Below, one piece after another: positions 1-7,966 of a stretch of DNA of 38,934 nt. How positions within the stretch are numbered: position 1 is the stretch's first letter; each line of letters starts with the position of its first letter. The position numbers and the translations under genes were made by a program. The DNA comes from an uncultured Prevotellaceae bacterium (GTDB taxonomy: Bacteria > Bacteroidota > Bacteroidia > Bacteroidales > Bacteroidaceae): NCBI GenBank assembly GCA_946415705.1, contig CAMKTN010000022.1, forward strand, positions 1-38,934. Reading direction: 5' to 3'. The notes under the pieces are model-generated. The model saw only the letters and a program-made list of their open reading frames with translations. It did not search any database and was not told the origin of the DNA.

Positions 1-167
1 ACAGCATCCGTTCCGAGTTTGACGACTTCGAGGATGCCATGCAGTATTTCTCCGCTATGCGCGAAAGTATCGATTATATTGTTACGCGCAACAAGAAGGA
101 TTTCAAGGCCGCTCAAATTCCCGTCTTCGAGCCACAGGAGTTTATTGATTACCTACTGAAAGAGTAA
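1..167 (+). CDS. PIN-domain protein, C-terminal fragment
   Basis: Only the last 54 codons are in the window, in the frame that begins at base 3 and stops with TAA at 165-167. The visible peptide has the usual end of a Bacteroidetes PIN (VapC-like) ribonuclease domain: a DFEDAMQYFSA stretch with conserved acidic residues, then the ITRN-like strand (IVTRNKKDF), then a PVFEPQEFIDYL tail. PIN proteins are Mg-dependent RNases and are often the toxin of a toxin-antitoxin pair; a partner antitoxin would lie upstream, outside the window. The family call rests on the C-terminal signature only, so the catalytic N-terminal half and the toxin role are unverified. Confidence 0.72.
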   Translation, partial: SIRSEFDDFEDAMQYFSAMRESIDYIVTRNKKDFKAAQIPVFEPQEFIDYLLKE

Positions 168-526
168 ATCGATTAATCTTTGCTCGTTAAATCTTCGGCT
201 TCTTACAGGTGCGGTGTGAAAGATTTCCCACTCATGGAAAAAGTGTGAAGAGGAAGGTGCGTTGGGTGGATCACCAAGGTGGTCCACTTGAAAGAGTAAG
301 GTCTTCATGCTGTAAGAGCAAGGTCTTCCGGTGAGTCCCACTAGTGGGACACGGCATAGCGACTATATGTATTCGACGTTGCGACTGTATGCATTCGACA
401 TTGCGAAAGAACGTAATGACTTTCATCAAAGCCAAAGGGCTTGTTCGTGCTTCATGATGAAGGTTGCCAAAACACTATGGAAACGTCTTAACTCCTGCCC
501 GAAGGGCGAGCGAAGCGATAACTCCT
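168..526. other. Gene-free stretch with 22-bp-period repeats and palindromes
   Basis: No convincing gene. It holds an inverted repeat (266-275 with 278-287, one mismatch), a 15-bp direct repeat at 292-306 and 314-328 (period 22 bp), the perfect 16-bp palindrome GTCCCACTAGTGGGAC at 335-350, and an imperfect 22-bp tandem duplication at 359-380 and 381-402. It ends in an octamer-like array of ACTCCTTA units at about 510-546 that runs into the 3' end of the DUF3109 gene. Confidence 0.6.
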
Positions 527-1171
527 TTAACTCCTTAACTCCTTAAACTCTGGCATCGCTGCGACTTCGCAGAGTTCGTTGTACCAGGCTTCGCCGAAGC
601 GGCGGATGAGGGGGGCACGGAGGAAACGGTAGAGGGGGAGGTCGAGTTCCTGGCCGCGCTTGCGGGCACCCTCGCAGATGGCCCAGCGGTGGTAGTTGAG
701 GCCGATGAGGCCGCCGCTGAAGTGCTTCTCACGGATGGGATAGAGGGCGCAGGAGATGGGCTTCAGGAACTTGCTCTTGCCGGCGCGGCAGGCGGCTTCG
801 AGGGCACAGAGGCAACAGGGCGTTTTTGAAGGCTGAGGGCTGAAGGTTGAGGGCTGAGGGTCAAGGGTGTCGTAGTAGGTGAAGACGCAGTCTTTGCCGT
901 TGACGATGCTGGTGACGAGGTCGCCCTCGACATCGGTGTAGGCGACGCCTTGCTTATCGACTACGCTCTGTGCCGTGGCGGACATATAAGGCCATGCAGC
1001 ATCCAACGACGCTTCTATCTCGCCGATTTCCTCCAGCGTGACGGGTGCGCCAGCATCGCCCTCCACGCAGCAGGCGCCGCCGCAGGCTTCGAGGTCGCAG
1101 CAGAAACGTTCGGTGAGGATCTGAGTGCTGATCAGCACACCGCCGACTTCAAGGATGGGAGGGAGGGGCAT
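527..1171 (-). CDS. DUF3109 family cysteine-rich protein
   Basis: A 214-residue protein matching DUF3109, a small Bacteroidetes family of unknown function. The N-terminal cysteine cluster (CCDLEACGGACCVEGDAGAP), a later CCLCALE segment and the KPISCALYPIR motif are the recognisable family features; the cysteines suggest metal or Fe-S binding, which is inference. An extra stretch of roughly 14-20 residues (DPQPSTFSPQPSKT) sits between the FTYYD strand and the CCLCALE motif. It is encoded by a heptamer tandem array (about 828-868) of the type otherwise found between genes, so it looks like an in-frame repeat insertion. The gene is last in the minus-strand series dapB-lepB-ung-DUF3109. The start at 1171 is the only early ATG and lies next to another heptamer array. 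Confidence 0.82.
   Translation of the reverse strand: MPLPPILEVGGVLISTQILTERFCCDLEACGGACCVEGDAGAPVTLEEIGEIEASLDAAWPYMSATAQSVVDKQGVAYTDVEGDLVTSIVNGKDCVFTYYDTLDPQPSTFSPQPSKTPCCLCALEAACRAGKSKFLKPISCALYPIREKHFSGGLIGLNYHRWAICEGARKRGQELDLPLYRFLRAPLIRRFGEAWYNELCEVAAMPEFKELRS
828..868. repeat. Heptamer array inside the DUF3109 gene
   Basis: Units of the form GAGGGCT, GAAGGTT, GAGGGCT, GAGGGTC, AAGGGTG run in tandem within the reading frame and encode the Pro/Ser/Gln-rich insert of the DUF3109 protein. Confidence 0.7.
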
Positions 1172-1280
1172 GGTTTATGGTTAAGGGTTTATGGTTTATG
1201 GTTGAGAGATTAACCCCTTGAACTTTTGAACTTCTTGAACTTTTTGAACACCTTGAACTCTTGAACTTTTGAACCCTTAA
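1172..1280. repeat. Two adjoining short tandem arrays between ung and DUF3109
   Basis: 1172-1208 is built of 7-bp units (TTTATGG, TTAAGGG, TTTATGG, TTTATGG, TTGAGAG). 1217-1280 is a second array of TTGAACTT-like units spaced 8-9 bp. Together they fill the gap between the two genes. Confidence 0.8.
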
Positions 1281-1282
1281 AC

Positions 1283-1942
1283 TTACCAAGCAATTGGACT
1301 TTGTCCGTGCTGGACGAGGTAGTCGTTGCAGAGTTGGAAGTGGTGGTTGCCGAAGAAGCCGCGGTAGGCGGAGAGGGGGGAGGGATGGGCTGAGCGGAGC
1401 ACGAGGTGGCGCTGCGCATCAATGAACTGGGCTTTTTGTCCGGCATAGGAGCCCCACAGCAGGAAGACGAGGTGTTCGCGCTCACGGGCAAGGGCACGGA
1501 TGGCGGCGTCGGTGAAGCGTTCCCAGCCATGTCCCTGATGGGAGGCGGCCTGTCCGCGGCGCACGGTGAGGGTGGCGTTCAGCAGCAGCACGCCCTGTGC
1601 CGCCCAACGCGTGAGGTCGCCCGAGGCGGGCGGCACGGTGCCCAGCTCCTGCTGGATCTCGGCGTAGATATTGCGGAGCGATGGCGGCAGCTGCACACCC
1701 TCGGGGACGGAGAAGGAGAGGCCCATGGCCTGTCCGGGCTCATGGTAGGGGTCTTGTCCCAGGATGACCACCTTCACGCGGTCGAAGGGTGTGGTGTTGA
1801 AGGCGTTGAAGATCTTGGAGCCTGGGGGATAGCAAGGGCCTGCGGCATATTCCTGCCGCACGAAAGCCGCCAGCTCCTGGAAGTAAGCCTGCTCAAACTC
1901 TGCGGCCAGCTGCCGCCCCCACGATTCCTCAATTCTTACCAT
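1283..1942 (-). CDS. ung: Uracil-DNA glycosylase (family 1)
   Basis: Removes uracil from DNA to start base-excision repair. Counting from the chosen start (219 aa), the catalytic water-activating motif GQDPYH is at residues 62-67 (Asp64, His67), the uracil-binding LLNATLTVRRG segment lies mid-protein, and the HPSPLSAYRGFFG loop with the catalytic histidine and minor-groove intercalation motif is near the C terminus. Length fits the family. The open frame extends seven codons upstream to an ATG at 1963, but those codons (MKIENWG) come from the adjoining CAATTTT heptamer array, so the ATG at 1942 (MVRIEESWG) is preferred. It lies downstream of lepB in the same direction, separated by the array and a C/G palindrome. 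Confidence 0.96.
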   Translation of the reverse strand: MVRIEESWGRQLAAEFEQAYFQELAAFVRQEYAAGPCYPPGSKIFNAFNTTPFDRVKVVILGQDPYHEPGQAMGLSFSVPEGVQLPPSLRNIYAEIQQELGTVPPASGDLTRWAAQGVLLLNATLTVRRGQAASHQGHGWERFTDAAIRALAREREHLVFLLWGSYAGQKAQFIDAQRHLVLRSAHPSPLSAYRGFFGNHHFQLCNDYLVQHGQSPIAW

Positions 1943-1947
1943 TCCCC

Positions 1948-2003
1948 AATTCTCAATTTTCAATTTTCAATTCTCAATTTTCAATTTTCAATTCTCAATT
2001 GTC
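1948..2003. repeat. Eight-unit heptamer array (CAATTYT)
   Basis: Eight consecutive 7-bp units: CAATTCT, CAATTTT, CAATTTT, CAATTCT, CAATTTT, CAATTTT, CAATTCT, CAATTGT. There is a higher-order 21-bp pattern (CAATTCT followed by two CAATTTT). It lies between lepB and ung and overlaps the possible upstream start of ung. Confidence 0.9.
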
Positions 2004-2027
2004 CCCCTTGGGGGACCACAGGGGGCC
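2001..2027. repeat. C/G-block palindrome after lepB
   Basis: The perfect hairpin GTCCCCC-TT-GGGGGAC (2001-2016) is followed by CACAGGGGG, directly after the lepB stop codon on the minus strand. It resembles elements inside the genes at 27757-27800 and 36859-36906. It may act as a transcript 3'-end hairpin, but there is no T run. Confidence 0.65.
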
Positions 2028-3491
2028 TTAATTCATATTCTCCACCCAGCGGAACAAGCGGCTCCAGCGGATGTGTCCGTCGAACCACGAGCGGTCCTTG
2101 TCTATGGACAGCCATATCATGATAGGTTTGCCCACGATATGATCCTCGGGCACGAAGCCCCAGAAGCGGCTGTCGGCGCTGTTGTGGCGGTTGTCGCCCT
2201 GCATCCAGTAGTAGTCCATCTTGAAAGTGTACGACGTGGCCACGCTGTCGTTGATGAGGATGGTGCCGTCGGGTCGCACCTCCAGCTTGTTGCCCTCATA
2301 CACCGCAATCGGTCGCTCATAGACGGCGATGTTCTCGATGGAGAGGTCGATGCTTTCGCCCTTTTTCGGAATCCAGATGGGCCCGTAGTTGTCCAGCGTC
2401 CACCCCGTGACAGCGTTGAGGGGGTAGAGGTCATGCACGGCTCCCATGCTGTCTATCTCGATGCTCTCCACGAGGTTGGTCATCTCCAGCAGCTTGTCGC
2501 GCGTGGCAGCCGTGAGGGGCATGATACCCGTGTGGTGGAAGCCGTTGCGGCCATAGAGGTCGTCATTGCTCAGGTGCAGGTCGTGCGCCACCTGCTCGGG
2601 CAGGTCGCGGCGCCCGTCGCGCAGCTGTATGCGGTAGTTGTATTGCACGTTGTCCGGCTCCTTATTCGCCTTGCCGTCGAGATACACGATGCGGTCCTTG
2701 ATCTGCAGCGTCTGTCCGGGCAGGCCCACGCATCGCTTCACATAGTTCTCGCGGCGATCCACAGGCCGCGCCATCACCTCGCCGAACTCCGCGGCGTTGT
2801 TCTCGATGTACTGCCGTCCTACGCTGCGGTAGTAGTTCAGCATCGCGCGCTGCTGGTACGGCGAGAGGTTGTCCAGATTCGGGAGCGTATAAGACTGCGA
2901 CACCACGTCGCGCCCCAGCATGAGGCACACGCCGTAAAAATCCTGCGCCTGGTAGGCGGGATTCGCCACCACGGTGTCGCCCGAGGGGTAGTTGAAGACC
3001 ACGATGTCATTGAGCTGCACGGGCTTCGGCGACACGCGCTTGTAGTCCCATTGTATCAGCTCGCTGTAGCTCTTGGCGCCTCCCGGCAGCGTATGCTGCA
3101 CCAGCGGCAGCGACAGCGGCGTCTGCGGCACGCGGGGGCCGTAGCTCATCTTCGACACGAAGAGGTAGTCGCCCACCAGCAGGCTCTTCTCCAGCGACGA
3201 CGACGGGATCGTGTAGTTCTGGAAGAAGTAGATGTTCACGAAATACACCGCCACGAGGGCGAAGACGATGGCATCCACCCACGACATGATGGTGCGCGTG
3301 ACCGGGTTCTCCAGATCCTTCCACCACGTCCAGGGTATCTTCTTCGTGATGTAGATGTCGAAGATGAAGGGCACCACGATCAGTCCCCACCATGCATCCA
3401 CCCATGCCAGGAACCAGATGTAGAGGCCCATCACTACGGCCATCTTCACCCAGTCCTTCCACGTAATCGGTTTCTTATCTAATTGTTTCAT
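2028..3491 (-). CDS. lepB: Signal peptidase I
   Basis: Membrane-anchored leader peptidase that removes signal peptides from exported proteins using a Ser/Lys dyad. The 487-residue protein has hydrophobic segments at about 15-45 and 68-90. The IPSSSLEKSL box (catalytic Ser99 by analogy with E. coli Ser90) and the YVKRCVGLPGQ box (catalytic Lys252) follow, and the MQGDNRHNSADSRFWG box is near residues 431-447. It is longer than E. coli LepB because of a large inserted domain between the Ser and Lys boxes and another after the Lys box, as is usual in Bacteroidales. It sits directly downstream of dapB, a common arrangement in this order. Only one copy is present here, whereas relatives often carry two in tandem (from memory). 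Confidence 0.96.
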   Translation of the reverse strand: MKQLDKKPITWKDWVKMAVVMGLYIWFLAWVDAWWGLIVVPFIFDIYITKKIPWTWWKDLENPVTRTIMSWVDAIVFALVAVYFVNIYFFQNYTIPSSSLEKSLLVGDYLFVSKMSYGPRVPQTPLSLPLVQHTLPGGAKSYSELIQWDYKRVSPKPVQLNDIVVFNYPSGDTVVANPAYQAQDFYGVCLMLGRDVVSQSYTLPNLDNLSPYQQRAMLNYYRSVGRQYIENNAAEFGEVMARPVDRRENYVKRCVGLPGQTLQIKDRIVYLDGKANKEPDNVQYNYRIQLRDGRRDLPEQVAHDLHLSNDDLYGRNGFHHTGIMPLTAATRDKLLEMTNLVESIEIDSMGAVHDLYPLNAVTGWTLDNYGPIWIPKKGESIDLSIENIAVYERPIAVYEGNKLEVRPDGTILINDSVATSYTFKMDYYWMQGDNRHNSADSRFWGFVPEDHIVGKPIMIWLSIDKDRSWFDGHIRWSRLFRWVENMN

Positions 3492-3505
3492 GTTCTTCGT
3501 TATTT

Positions 3506-3540
3506 CGATATTACGTTATTACGTTATAACGTTATTACGA
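3506..3540. repeat. Octamer array between dapB and lepB
   Basis: Units TATTACGT, TATTACGT, TATAACGT, TATTACGA in tandem fill most of the 55-bp gap between dapB and lepB. Confidence 0.75.
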
Positions 3541-3546
3541 CATTTC

Positions 3547-4263
3547 TTAGAAGTGGAACAAGTCTTGCATCCCGAGCAGTCCCTTATGCTCCGCCGTATA
3601 TTCCGCTGCCAAGACGGCGCCGAGGGCGAAGCCCTTGCGGGAGTGTGCGTCGTGCGTGATGGTGATGAGGTCCGCCTCGCTGTCGTAGCGCACCGTGTGT
3701 ATGCCCGGCACCTCGCCGCGGCGGATGTTGTCGATGCGCAGCAGCTTCGGGTCTGTCGTGTCCTCGGCCCACGCCTCCTTGCGGTCTATCTCGCTGACGA
3801 TGGCGTCTGCCAGCGTGATGGCTGTGCCACTGGGATGGTCCAGCTTGTGCACGTGGTGCGTCTCCTCCATCTCCACGTCGTACTGCGGGAAGCCGTTCAT
3901 GATGCGCGCCAGATAGCGGTTCACGGCACCGAAGATCGCCACGCCCACCGAGAAGTTCGAGGCCCAGAACAGCGTCCGTCCCTCCTCCTCGCACTGCCGA
4001 CGCACCTCCGCCTCGTGCTGCGCAAACCATCCCGTGCTGCCCGACACCACCTTCACGCCTGCCGCCCATGCCTTCTGCACGTTGCCGTAGGCCACCGTAG
4101 GCGCCGTGAACTCTATCGCCACGTCCGCCGAGCGGAACGCCTCGCTGTCGAAGTCCTGAGGGTTGTCGATGTCTATGCGGCACACGATGTCGTGTCCGCG
4201 CTCCAGGGCGATCTGCTCGATCATGCGCCCCATCTTGCCGTAGCCTATCAAAGCTATTTTCAT
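3547..4263 (-). CDS. dapB: 4-hydroxy-tetrahydrodipicolinate reductase
   Basis: Reduces 4-hydroxy-tetrahydrodipicolinate with NAD(P)H in the diaminopimelate/lysine pathway, feeding peptidoglycan synthesis. The 238-residue protein opens with a Rossmann nucleotide-binding motif (ALIGYGKMG, residues 4-12). The catalytic and substrate-binding segment ETHHVHKLDHPSGTA (about 134-148) holds the family's conserved His pair, Lys140 and the GTA loop. Length is at the short end for DapB, as in other Bacteroidetes. It is the first gene of the minus-strand series dapB-lepB-ung-DUF3109 and has its own promoter at 4296-4303 in a divergent intergenic region. Confidence 0.96.
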   Translation of the reverse strand: MKIALIGYGKMGRMIEQIALERGHDIVCRIDIDNPQDFDSEAFRSADVAIEFTAPTVAYGNVQKAWAAGVKVVSGSTGWFAQHEAEVRRQCEEEGRTLFWASNFSVGVAIFGAVNRYLARIMNGFPQYDVEMEETHHVHKLDHPSGTAITLADAIVSEIDRKEAWAEDTTDPKLLRIDNIRRGEVPGIHTVRYDSEADLITITHDAHSRKGFALGAVLAAEYTAEHKGLLGMQDLFHF

Positions 4264-4295
4264 TGTTTCGCGGTGTTAATGATGATTTTGCGGCG

Positions 4296-4303
4296 CAAAA
4301 GTA
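4296..4303 (-). promoter_or_regulatory. Promoter -7 box of dapB
   Basis: The minus strand reads TACTTTTG, matching the Bacteroidetes TAnnTTTG element, about 33 bp before the dapB start. No clean TTTG -33 element is visible. Confidence 0.6.
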
Positions 4304-4347
4304 GCACAAAAATATGAAACCATAGGTGCCGTTTCACTTTTTTATGC

Positions 4348-4355
4348 TATTTTTG
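4348..4355 (+). promoter_or_regulatory. Promoter -7 box of the DUF2851 gene
   Basis: TATTTTTG matches TAnnTTTG, 23 bp before the ATG, so the leader would be about 20 nt. A weak TTTC lies near the expected -33 position. Confidence 0.6.
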
Positions 4356-4378
4356 CATCATCTTACGCAATTTCAAGC

Positions 4379-5680
4379 ATGGAAACCCTGCTGCACTACG
4401 TCTGGAAACACCGTCTGTTTCCCCTTCAACCCCTCCTCACCACAAAGGGCGAAAAAGTCGAAGTGATTGATCCGGGATTGCATAACTACAATGCAGGCCC
4501 CGATTTCTTCAACGCCAAGGTGCGCATCAACGGCACGCTTTGGGTGGGCAATGTGGAGATTCATCTACGCGCATCGGACTGGCAGCGTCACGGCCACCAG
4601 CAGGATGCTGCCTACAACAACATCATCCTTCATGTGGTGGAGGTGGCAGACTGTGAGATCACCACCGCCGACGGCAAACAGCCGCCCCAACTGGTCTTAC
4701 CGATACCCGCCTATGTGCGGGAGAACTACGAGCATCTCTGCCAAACAGATGACTACCCGCGCTGCTGGAAGATCATTCCCCGGCTCTCTACGCTGACCAT
4801 TCACTCTTGGATGTCGGCGCTGCTGGCTGAACGTCTGCAGGAGCGGGCCGAGCGCTGTCTGCAGCGCCTCACGGCGGCATCGGGCGACTGGGAGCGTACG
4901 GCTTTCATCACCCTTGCCCGTAACTTCGGCTTTGGCATCAATGGCGATGCCTTTGAGGCGTGGGCACGTCACCTGCCGTTGCACGCAGCCGCCAAGCACC
5001 GCGATAACCTCTTTCAGCTCGAAGCGCTGTTTTTAGGATGTGCCGGGTTGTTGCAACAGGAGGCTATTCCGCCTTCGGCACGGGAGGCAGCAGCGCAGGA
5101 TGAGTACCTGCAGCGCCTGCGGAAAGAGTACAGCTATCTGCATCACAAGTTCCAGCTAGCTGCATCCATGGATCCAGCAAGCTGGAAATATCTGCGCCTG
5201 CGACCGCAGAACTTCCCGCATCTGCGCATCGTTCAATTGGCACACCTCTACTATTTGCAGACTGCCAACCTTGACACCATCCTTCATGCGTCCACGCGCG
5301 AAGGACTGCACAAGGCGTTTGACACCTGTGCCACAGAGTATTGGCAGACACACTATTTGTTCGGTATGCCTTCGGAGCGCAGCGAGAAGCGCCTCTCACC
5401 CGCCAGTCGCGACCTGCTCATCATCAACACCGTTAGCCCGCTCCTGTTCGCACACGGTATCGCACACCACGATGAAACCGAGCAGGAGCACGCCGTAGAA
5501 CTGCTGGAACAACTGAAACCCGAGCGCAACTACATCCTTCGACAATGGCAACAATGTGGGCTCACGGTGGAGAACGCTGCGGACAGTCAGGCGCTCATCC
5601 AGCTGAAACGTGAATACTGCGATCGCATCGACTGCCTGCGTTGTCGCTTTGGGTACGAGTATCTAAAGAGTGAAAAATGA
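4379..5680 (+). CDS. DUF2851 family protein
   Basis: A 433-residue protein that matches DUF2851, a Bacteroidetes family of unknown biochemical function. The N terminus carries the family's typical opening (METLLHYVWKHRLF, then GLHNYNAGPDFFNAKVRI and GNVEIHLRASDW). That first ~130 residues look like a compact alpha/beta domain; the rest is helical. The C terminus has CDRIDCLRCRFG, a cysteine pair that could bind metal. No signal peptide or membrane segment is seen, so it is probably cytoplasmic. The next gene, dprA, starts 25 bp downstream across a heptamer array, suggesting co-transcription. Function unassigned. Confidence 0.88.
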   Translation: METLLHYVWKHRLFPLQPLLTTKGEKVEVIDPGLHNYNAGPDFFNAKVRINGTLWVGNVEIHLRASDWQRHGHQQDAAYNNIILHVVEVADCEITTADGKQPPQLVLPIPAYVRENYEHLCQTDDYPRCWKIIPRLSTLTIHSWMSALLAERLQERAERCLQRLTAASGDWERTAFITLARNFGFGINGDAFEAWARHLPLHAAAKHRDNLFQLEALFLGCAGLLQQEAIPPSAREAAAQDEYLQRLRKEYSYLHHKFQLAASMDPASWKYLRLRPQNFPHLRIVQLAHLYYLQTANLDTILHASTREGLHKAFDTCATEYWQTHYLFGMPSERSEKRLSPASRDLLIINTVSPLLFAHGIAHHDETEQEHAVELLEQLKPERNYILRQWQQCGLTVENAADSQALIQLKREYCDRIDCLRCRFGYEYLKSEK

Positions 5681-5712
5681 ATGAGTGAAAAGTGAAAAAT
5701 GAAGAATGAATA
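5663..5712. repeat. Heptamer array between DUF2851 and dprA
   Basis: GAAAAAT, GAATGAGT, GAAAAGT, GAAAAAT, GAAGAAT, GAATATG units surround the DUF2851 stop and run into dprA; both candidate dprA ATGs (5706, 5712) lie in the last units. Confidence 0.7.
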
Positions 5713-6848
5713 TGTCTGACCAGGAACTTCTTTATACCATGGCGCTGACGATTGCATTGCGCCAACAATCCAAGCCTCAGCGAACCTTATTGCAGGAGCT
5801 GGGCAGTGCCACCGCCATCTATGAGAACCGCCGCGATTTGGGTCGTATGTTTGAGCGGTTTTCCGAACATGTCGCCGAGGAACTTGGAAAAATGGACCAG
5901 CTGCTGCCTCGTTGCGAGCAGGAACTGGACTACGCCCGCCATCATCATATACAGATACTGCACATACAGGACGAAGCCCATTACCCGGCGCGGTTGGCGC
6001 AGTGTGACGATGCACCCCTCCTGCTCTATAGCCTCGGGAATGCGGACCTGAATGTGCAGCGCATCGTCAGTGTCGTTGGCACACGGCGCTGTAGCGAGCG
6101 AGGACGTGACCTCTGCAACACGTTGGTGCGTGGCATCGCCGAGCAATGCCCGGATGCGTTGATTGTCAGTGGGCTGGCCTACGGTATTGACGTGGCCGCG
6201 CACCGTGCAGCATTAGATTGCGGTCTGCCCACCGTGGGAGTGTTGGCACACGGTCTGGATGAGATATACCCTCGCACACACCGGTCCACGGCTGTAGAGA
6301 TGTTGAAGCGTGGCGGCCTCCTCACGGAGTTCATGAGCCACACGCCGATAGACAAGCCCAACTTCCTGCAGCGCAACCGCATCGTAGCCGGAATGGCCGA
6401 TGCCGTTGTGATCGTGGAGAGCCCGGCACGCGGCGGCTCTCTGAACACCGCACGCTTGGCGGGGGATTACCATCGCGAGGTCTTCACGTTCCCCGGACGT
6501 CCGACAGATGCAACCTCTGAAGGCTGTAACCTACTGATCCGTCGCAATGGCGCGATGCTCATTACCTCAGCATCCGACCTCCTGACGGACATGGGATGGC
6601 AGAAGGTGGTGTCGTCGGACGAGGAAGCCTCCGCTCCCCAGCAGACCACCTTGTTCCCCGATCTCTCCGCCGAGGAGCAGGCGATGGTGGATGTCTTACG
6701 CCAGGCGGACGGCGATGTCTCGATGTCCGAACTGTCCAGCGCGTTAACCCTCCCCATCTACAAGATCACGCCCCTCATGCTCGCATTGGAGATGAAGGGC
6801 GTGGTCAAGGTGTTGCCGGGGAACCGGTGTCACCTGTTCGGGAAGTGA
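5706..6848 (+). CDS. dprA: DNA-processing protein DprA (Smf)
   Basis: Binds incoming single-stranded DNA and loads RecA during natural transformation. The 380-residue protein has the family layout. A helical N-terminal region (residues 1-100) precedes the Rossmann-like core with SVVGTRRCSERG, IVSGLAYGIDVAAHRAAL and GVLAHGLDEIYP. Next come the NRIVAGMADAVVIVES and GGSLNTARLAGDYHREVF motifs, and then a winged-helix C-terminal domain (about 315-380). An ATG at 5712 (MSDQ) is an equally plausible start. It follows DUF2851 closely and converges on the HIT gene with only 22 bp between stops and no clear terminator. Confidence 0.95.
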   Translation: MNMSDQELLYTMALTIALRQQSKPQRTLLQELGSATAIYENRRDLGRMFERFSEHVAEELGKMDQLLPRCEQELDYARHHHIQILHIQDEAHYPARLAQCDDAPLLLYSLGNADLNVQRIVSVVGTRRCSERGRDLCNTLVRGIAEQCPDALIVSGLAYGIDVAAHRAALDCGLPTVGVLAHGLDEIYPRTHRSTAVEMLKRGGLLTEFMSHTPIDKPNFLQRNRIVAGMADAVVIVESPARGGSLNTARLAGDYHREVFTFPGRPTDATSEGCNLLIRRNGAMLITSASDLLTDMGWQKVVSSDEEASAPQQTTLFPDLSAEEQAMVDVLRQADGDVSMSELSSALTLPIYKITPLMLALEMKGVVKVLPGNRCHLFGK

Positions 6849-6870
6849 GGGTTGTCAGTTCTGCTGGCGG

Positions 6871-7272
6871 TTATGCCTGGTGGTCGAACTCGGCGCGGAT
6901 GGCGTCGGCGACGGCTTGCATCTCGTCGGCAGGGAGCTGTAGCTTGGGGTTGGAGAAGAGCATATCGCGCTCGCTCTGCATGGGAATGAGATGGATGTGG
7001 GCGTGGGGCACCTCGAGGCCGAGGACGGCTTCGCCGACCTTGACGCAGGGAATGACGCTCTTGATGGCACGGGCGACATGGGCTGCAAAGGTGTGGAGGC
7101 GGGCGATCTCATCATCGGTGAGGTCGAAGATGTAATCGACTTCGCGACGGGGAATGACGAGGGTGTGGCCCTTCACCAAGGGATTGATGTCGAGGAAGGC
7201 ATAGAACTCCTCGTTGCTGGCGCAGCAGTAGCTGGGAATCTCGCCAGCGGCTATTTTGCTGAAGATGGACAT
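6871..7272 (-). CDS. HIT family nucleotide-binding protein
   Basis: A 133-residue histidine-triad protein, in a family of nucleotide hydrolases and transferases acting on nucleoside phosphoramidates or dinucleotides. The active-site triad HAHIHLIP is about residues 88-95, preceded by the substrate-side GHTLVIPRREVDY segment. The frame is open upstream to 7302, but homologues begin MSIFSKI-A-GEIP, so the ATG at 7272 is chosen; the upstream codons lie in a repeat. It lies downstream of greA, a frequent pairing in Bacteroidetes, although here a ~180-bp repeat-filled gap separates them. Specific substrate unknown. Confidence 0.93.
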   Translation of the reverse strand: MSIFSKIAAGEIPSYCCASNEEFYAFLDINPLVKGHTLVIPRREVDYIFDLTDDEIARLHTFAAHVARAIKSVIPCVKVGEAVLGLEVPHAHIHLIPMQSERDMLFSNPKLQLPADEMQAVADAIRAEFDHQA

Positions 7273-7283
7273 GTTTGGGAAAT

Positions 7284-7440
7284 TTAAATCACGGAAAAAC
7301 ACGGAAATGAACGGAAAAACACGGAAATTCTTAACCGCTAACCGCTCAACGAATCCTTAATCCTTAATCCTTAATCTTTAATCCTTAATCCTTAATCCTT
7401 AATCTTTAATCTCTAATCTCTAATCTCTAATCTCTAATCT
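7284..7440. repeat. Repeat-filled gap between greA and HIT: CACGGAAA units then a 12-unit heptamer array
   Basis: 7284-7330 carries repeats of ACGGAAAAACACGGAAAT type. From 7352 to 7440 there are about twelve 7-bp units changing gradually from AATCCTT to AATCTTT to AATCTCT. It is the longest array in the window. No gene is seen. Confidence 0.9.
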
Positions 7441-7458
7441 ATCGAATGATTCGCGGAA

Positions 7459-7929
7459 TCATTCTTCATAGCTGATGTTAAGGATTTCGAGCTGCACGGT
7501 GCCCTGGGGTACGCGGATATCGACGACTTCGCCGACCTTGCGGCCGAGGAGGCCTTGGGCGATGGGGGTCTTGACGCTGATCTTACCTTCGCGCAGGTTG
7601 GCCTCGGTCTCGCTGACGATGGTGTAGGACATCTTGGCGTTGTTCTTCACGTTCTTGAGTTCTACGCGGGTGAGGATCTGCACGGTGTCGGCGTTGAGCT
7701 TGCTGGTGTCGATGATCTTGGCGTCGGCGATGGTGGCCTTGAGCTGTGTGATCTTCATTTCGAGCAGGCCTTGTGCCTCTTTGGCAGCGTCGTACTCTGC
7801 ATTTTCGCTGAGGTCGCCCTTGTCGCGGGCTTCGGCGATGGCTGCAGAAGCCTTGGGGCGCTCAACAGCTTCGAGGTGCTGGAGCTCGGCCACGAGTTTG
7901 TCGTAGCCCTTCTGTGTCATGTAAGCCAT
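7459..7929 (-). CDS. greA: Transcription elongation factor GreA
   Basis: Rescues backtracked RNA polymerase by stimulating cleavage of the nascent RNA. At 156 residues it has normal length. The N-terminal coiled coil carries the catalytic tip ARDKGDLSENAEYDAAKE with the two acidic residues (Asp39 and Glu42, equivalent to E. coli Asp41/Glu44). The C-terminal FKBP-like domain includes the SVKTPIAQGLLGRKVGE segment. It has its own near-consensus promoter (8057-8088) and a leader of about 120 nt. Confidence 0.97.
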   Translation of the reverse strand: MAYMTQKGYDKLVAELQHLEAVERPKASAAIAEARDKGDLSENAEYDAAKEAQGLLEMKITQLKATIADAKIIDTSKLNADTVQILTRVELKNVKNNAKMSYTIVSETEANLREGKISVKTPIAQGLLGRKVGEVVDIRVPQGTVQLEILNISYEE

Positions 7930-7934
7930 TTATA

Positions 7935-7966
7935 TTTGACAATTTTACGATTTGACAATTTTACGA
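7935..7966. repeat. Exact 16-bp tandem duplication in the greA leader
   Basis: TTTGACAATTTTACGA occurs twice without a gap (7935-7950, 7951-7966), immediately upstream of the greA start. Confidence 0.85.

Noticed and set aside
331..546. 71-codon plus-strand frame and the 62-codon minus frame at 153-341 as small genes
   Set aside because: They translate palindromes and tandem repeats, have no promoter box or recognisable family, and the minus frame overlaps the PIN gene end.
1948..2003. CRISPR array
   Set aside because: This and the other arrays have 7-8-bp units without spacers; no cas genes.
2073..3482. 469-codon plus-strand open frame
   Set aside because: Antisense shadow of lepB, Val/His/Arg-rich, no recognisable motif.
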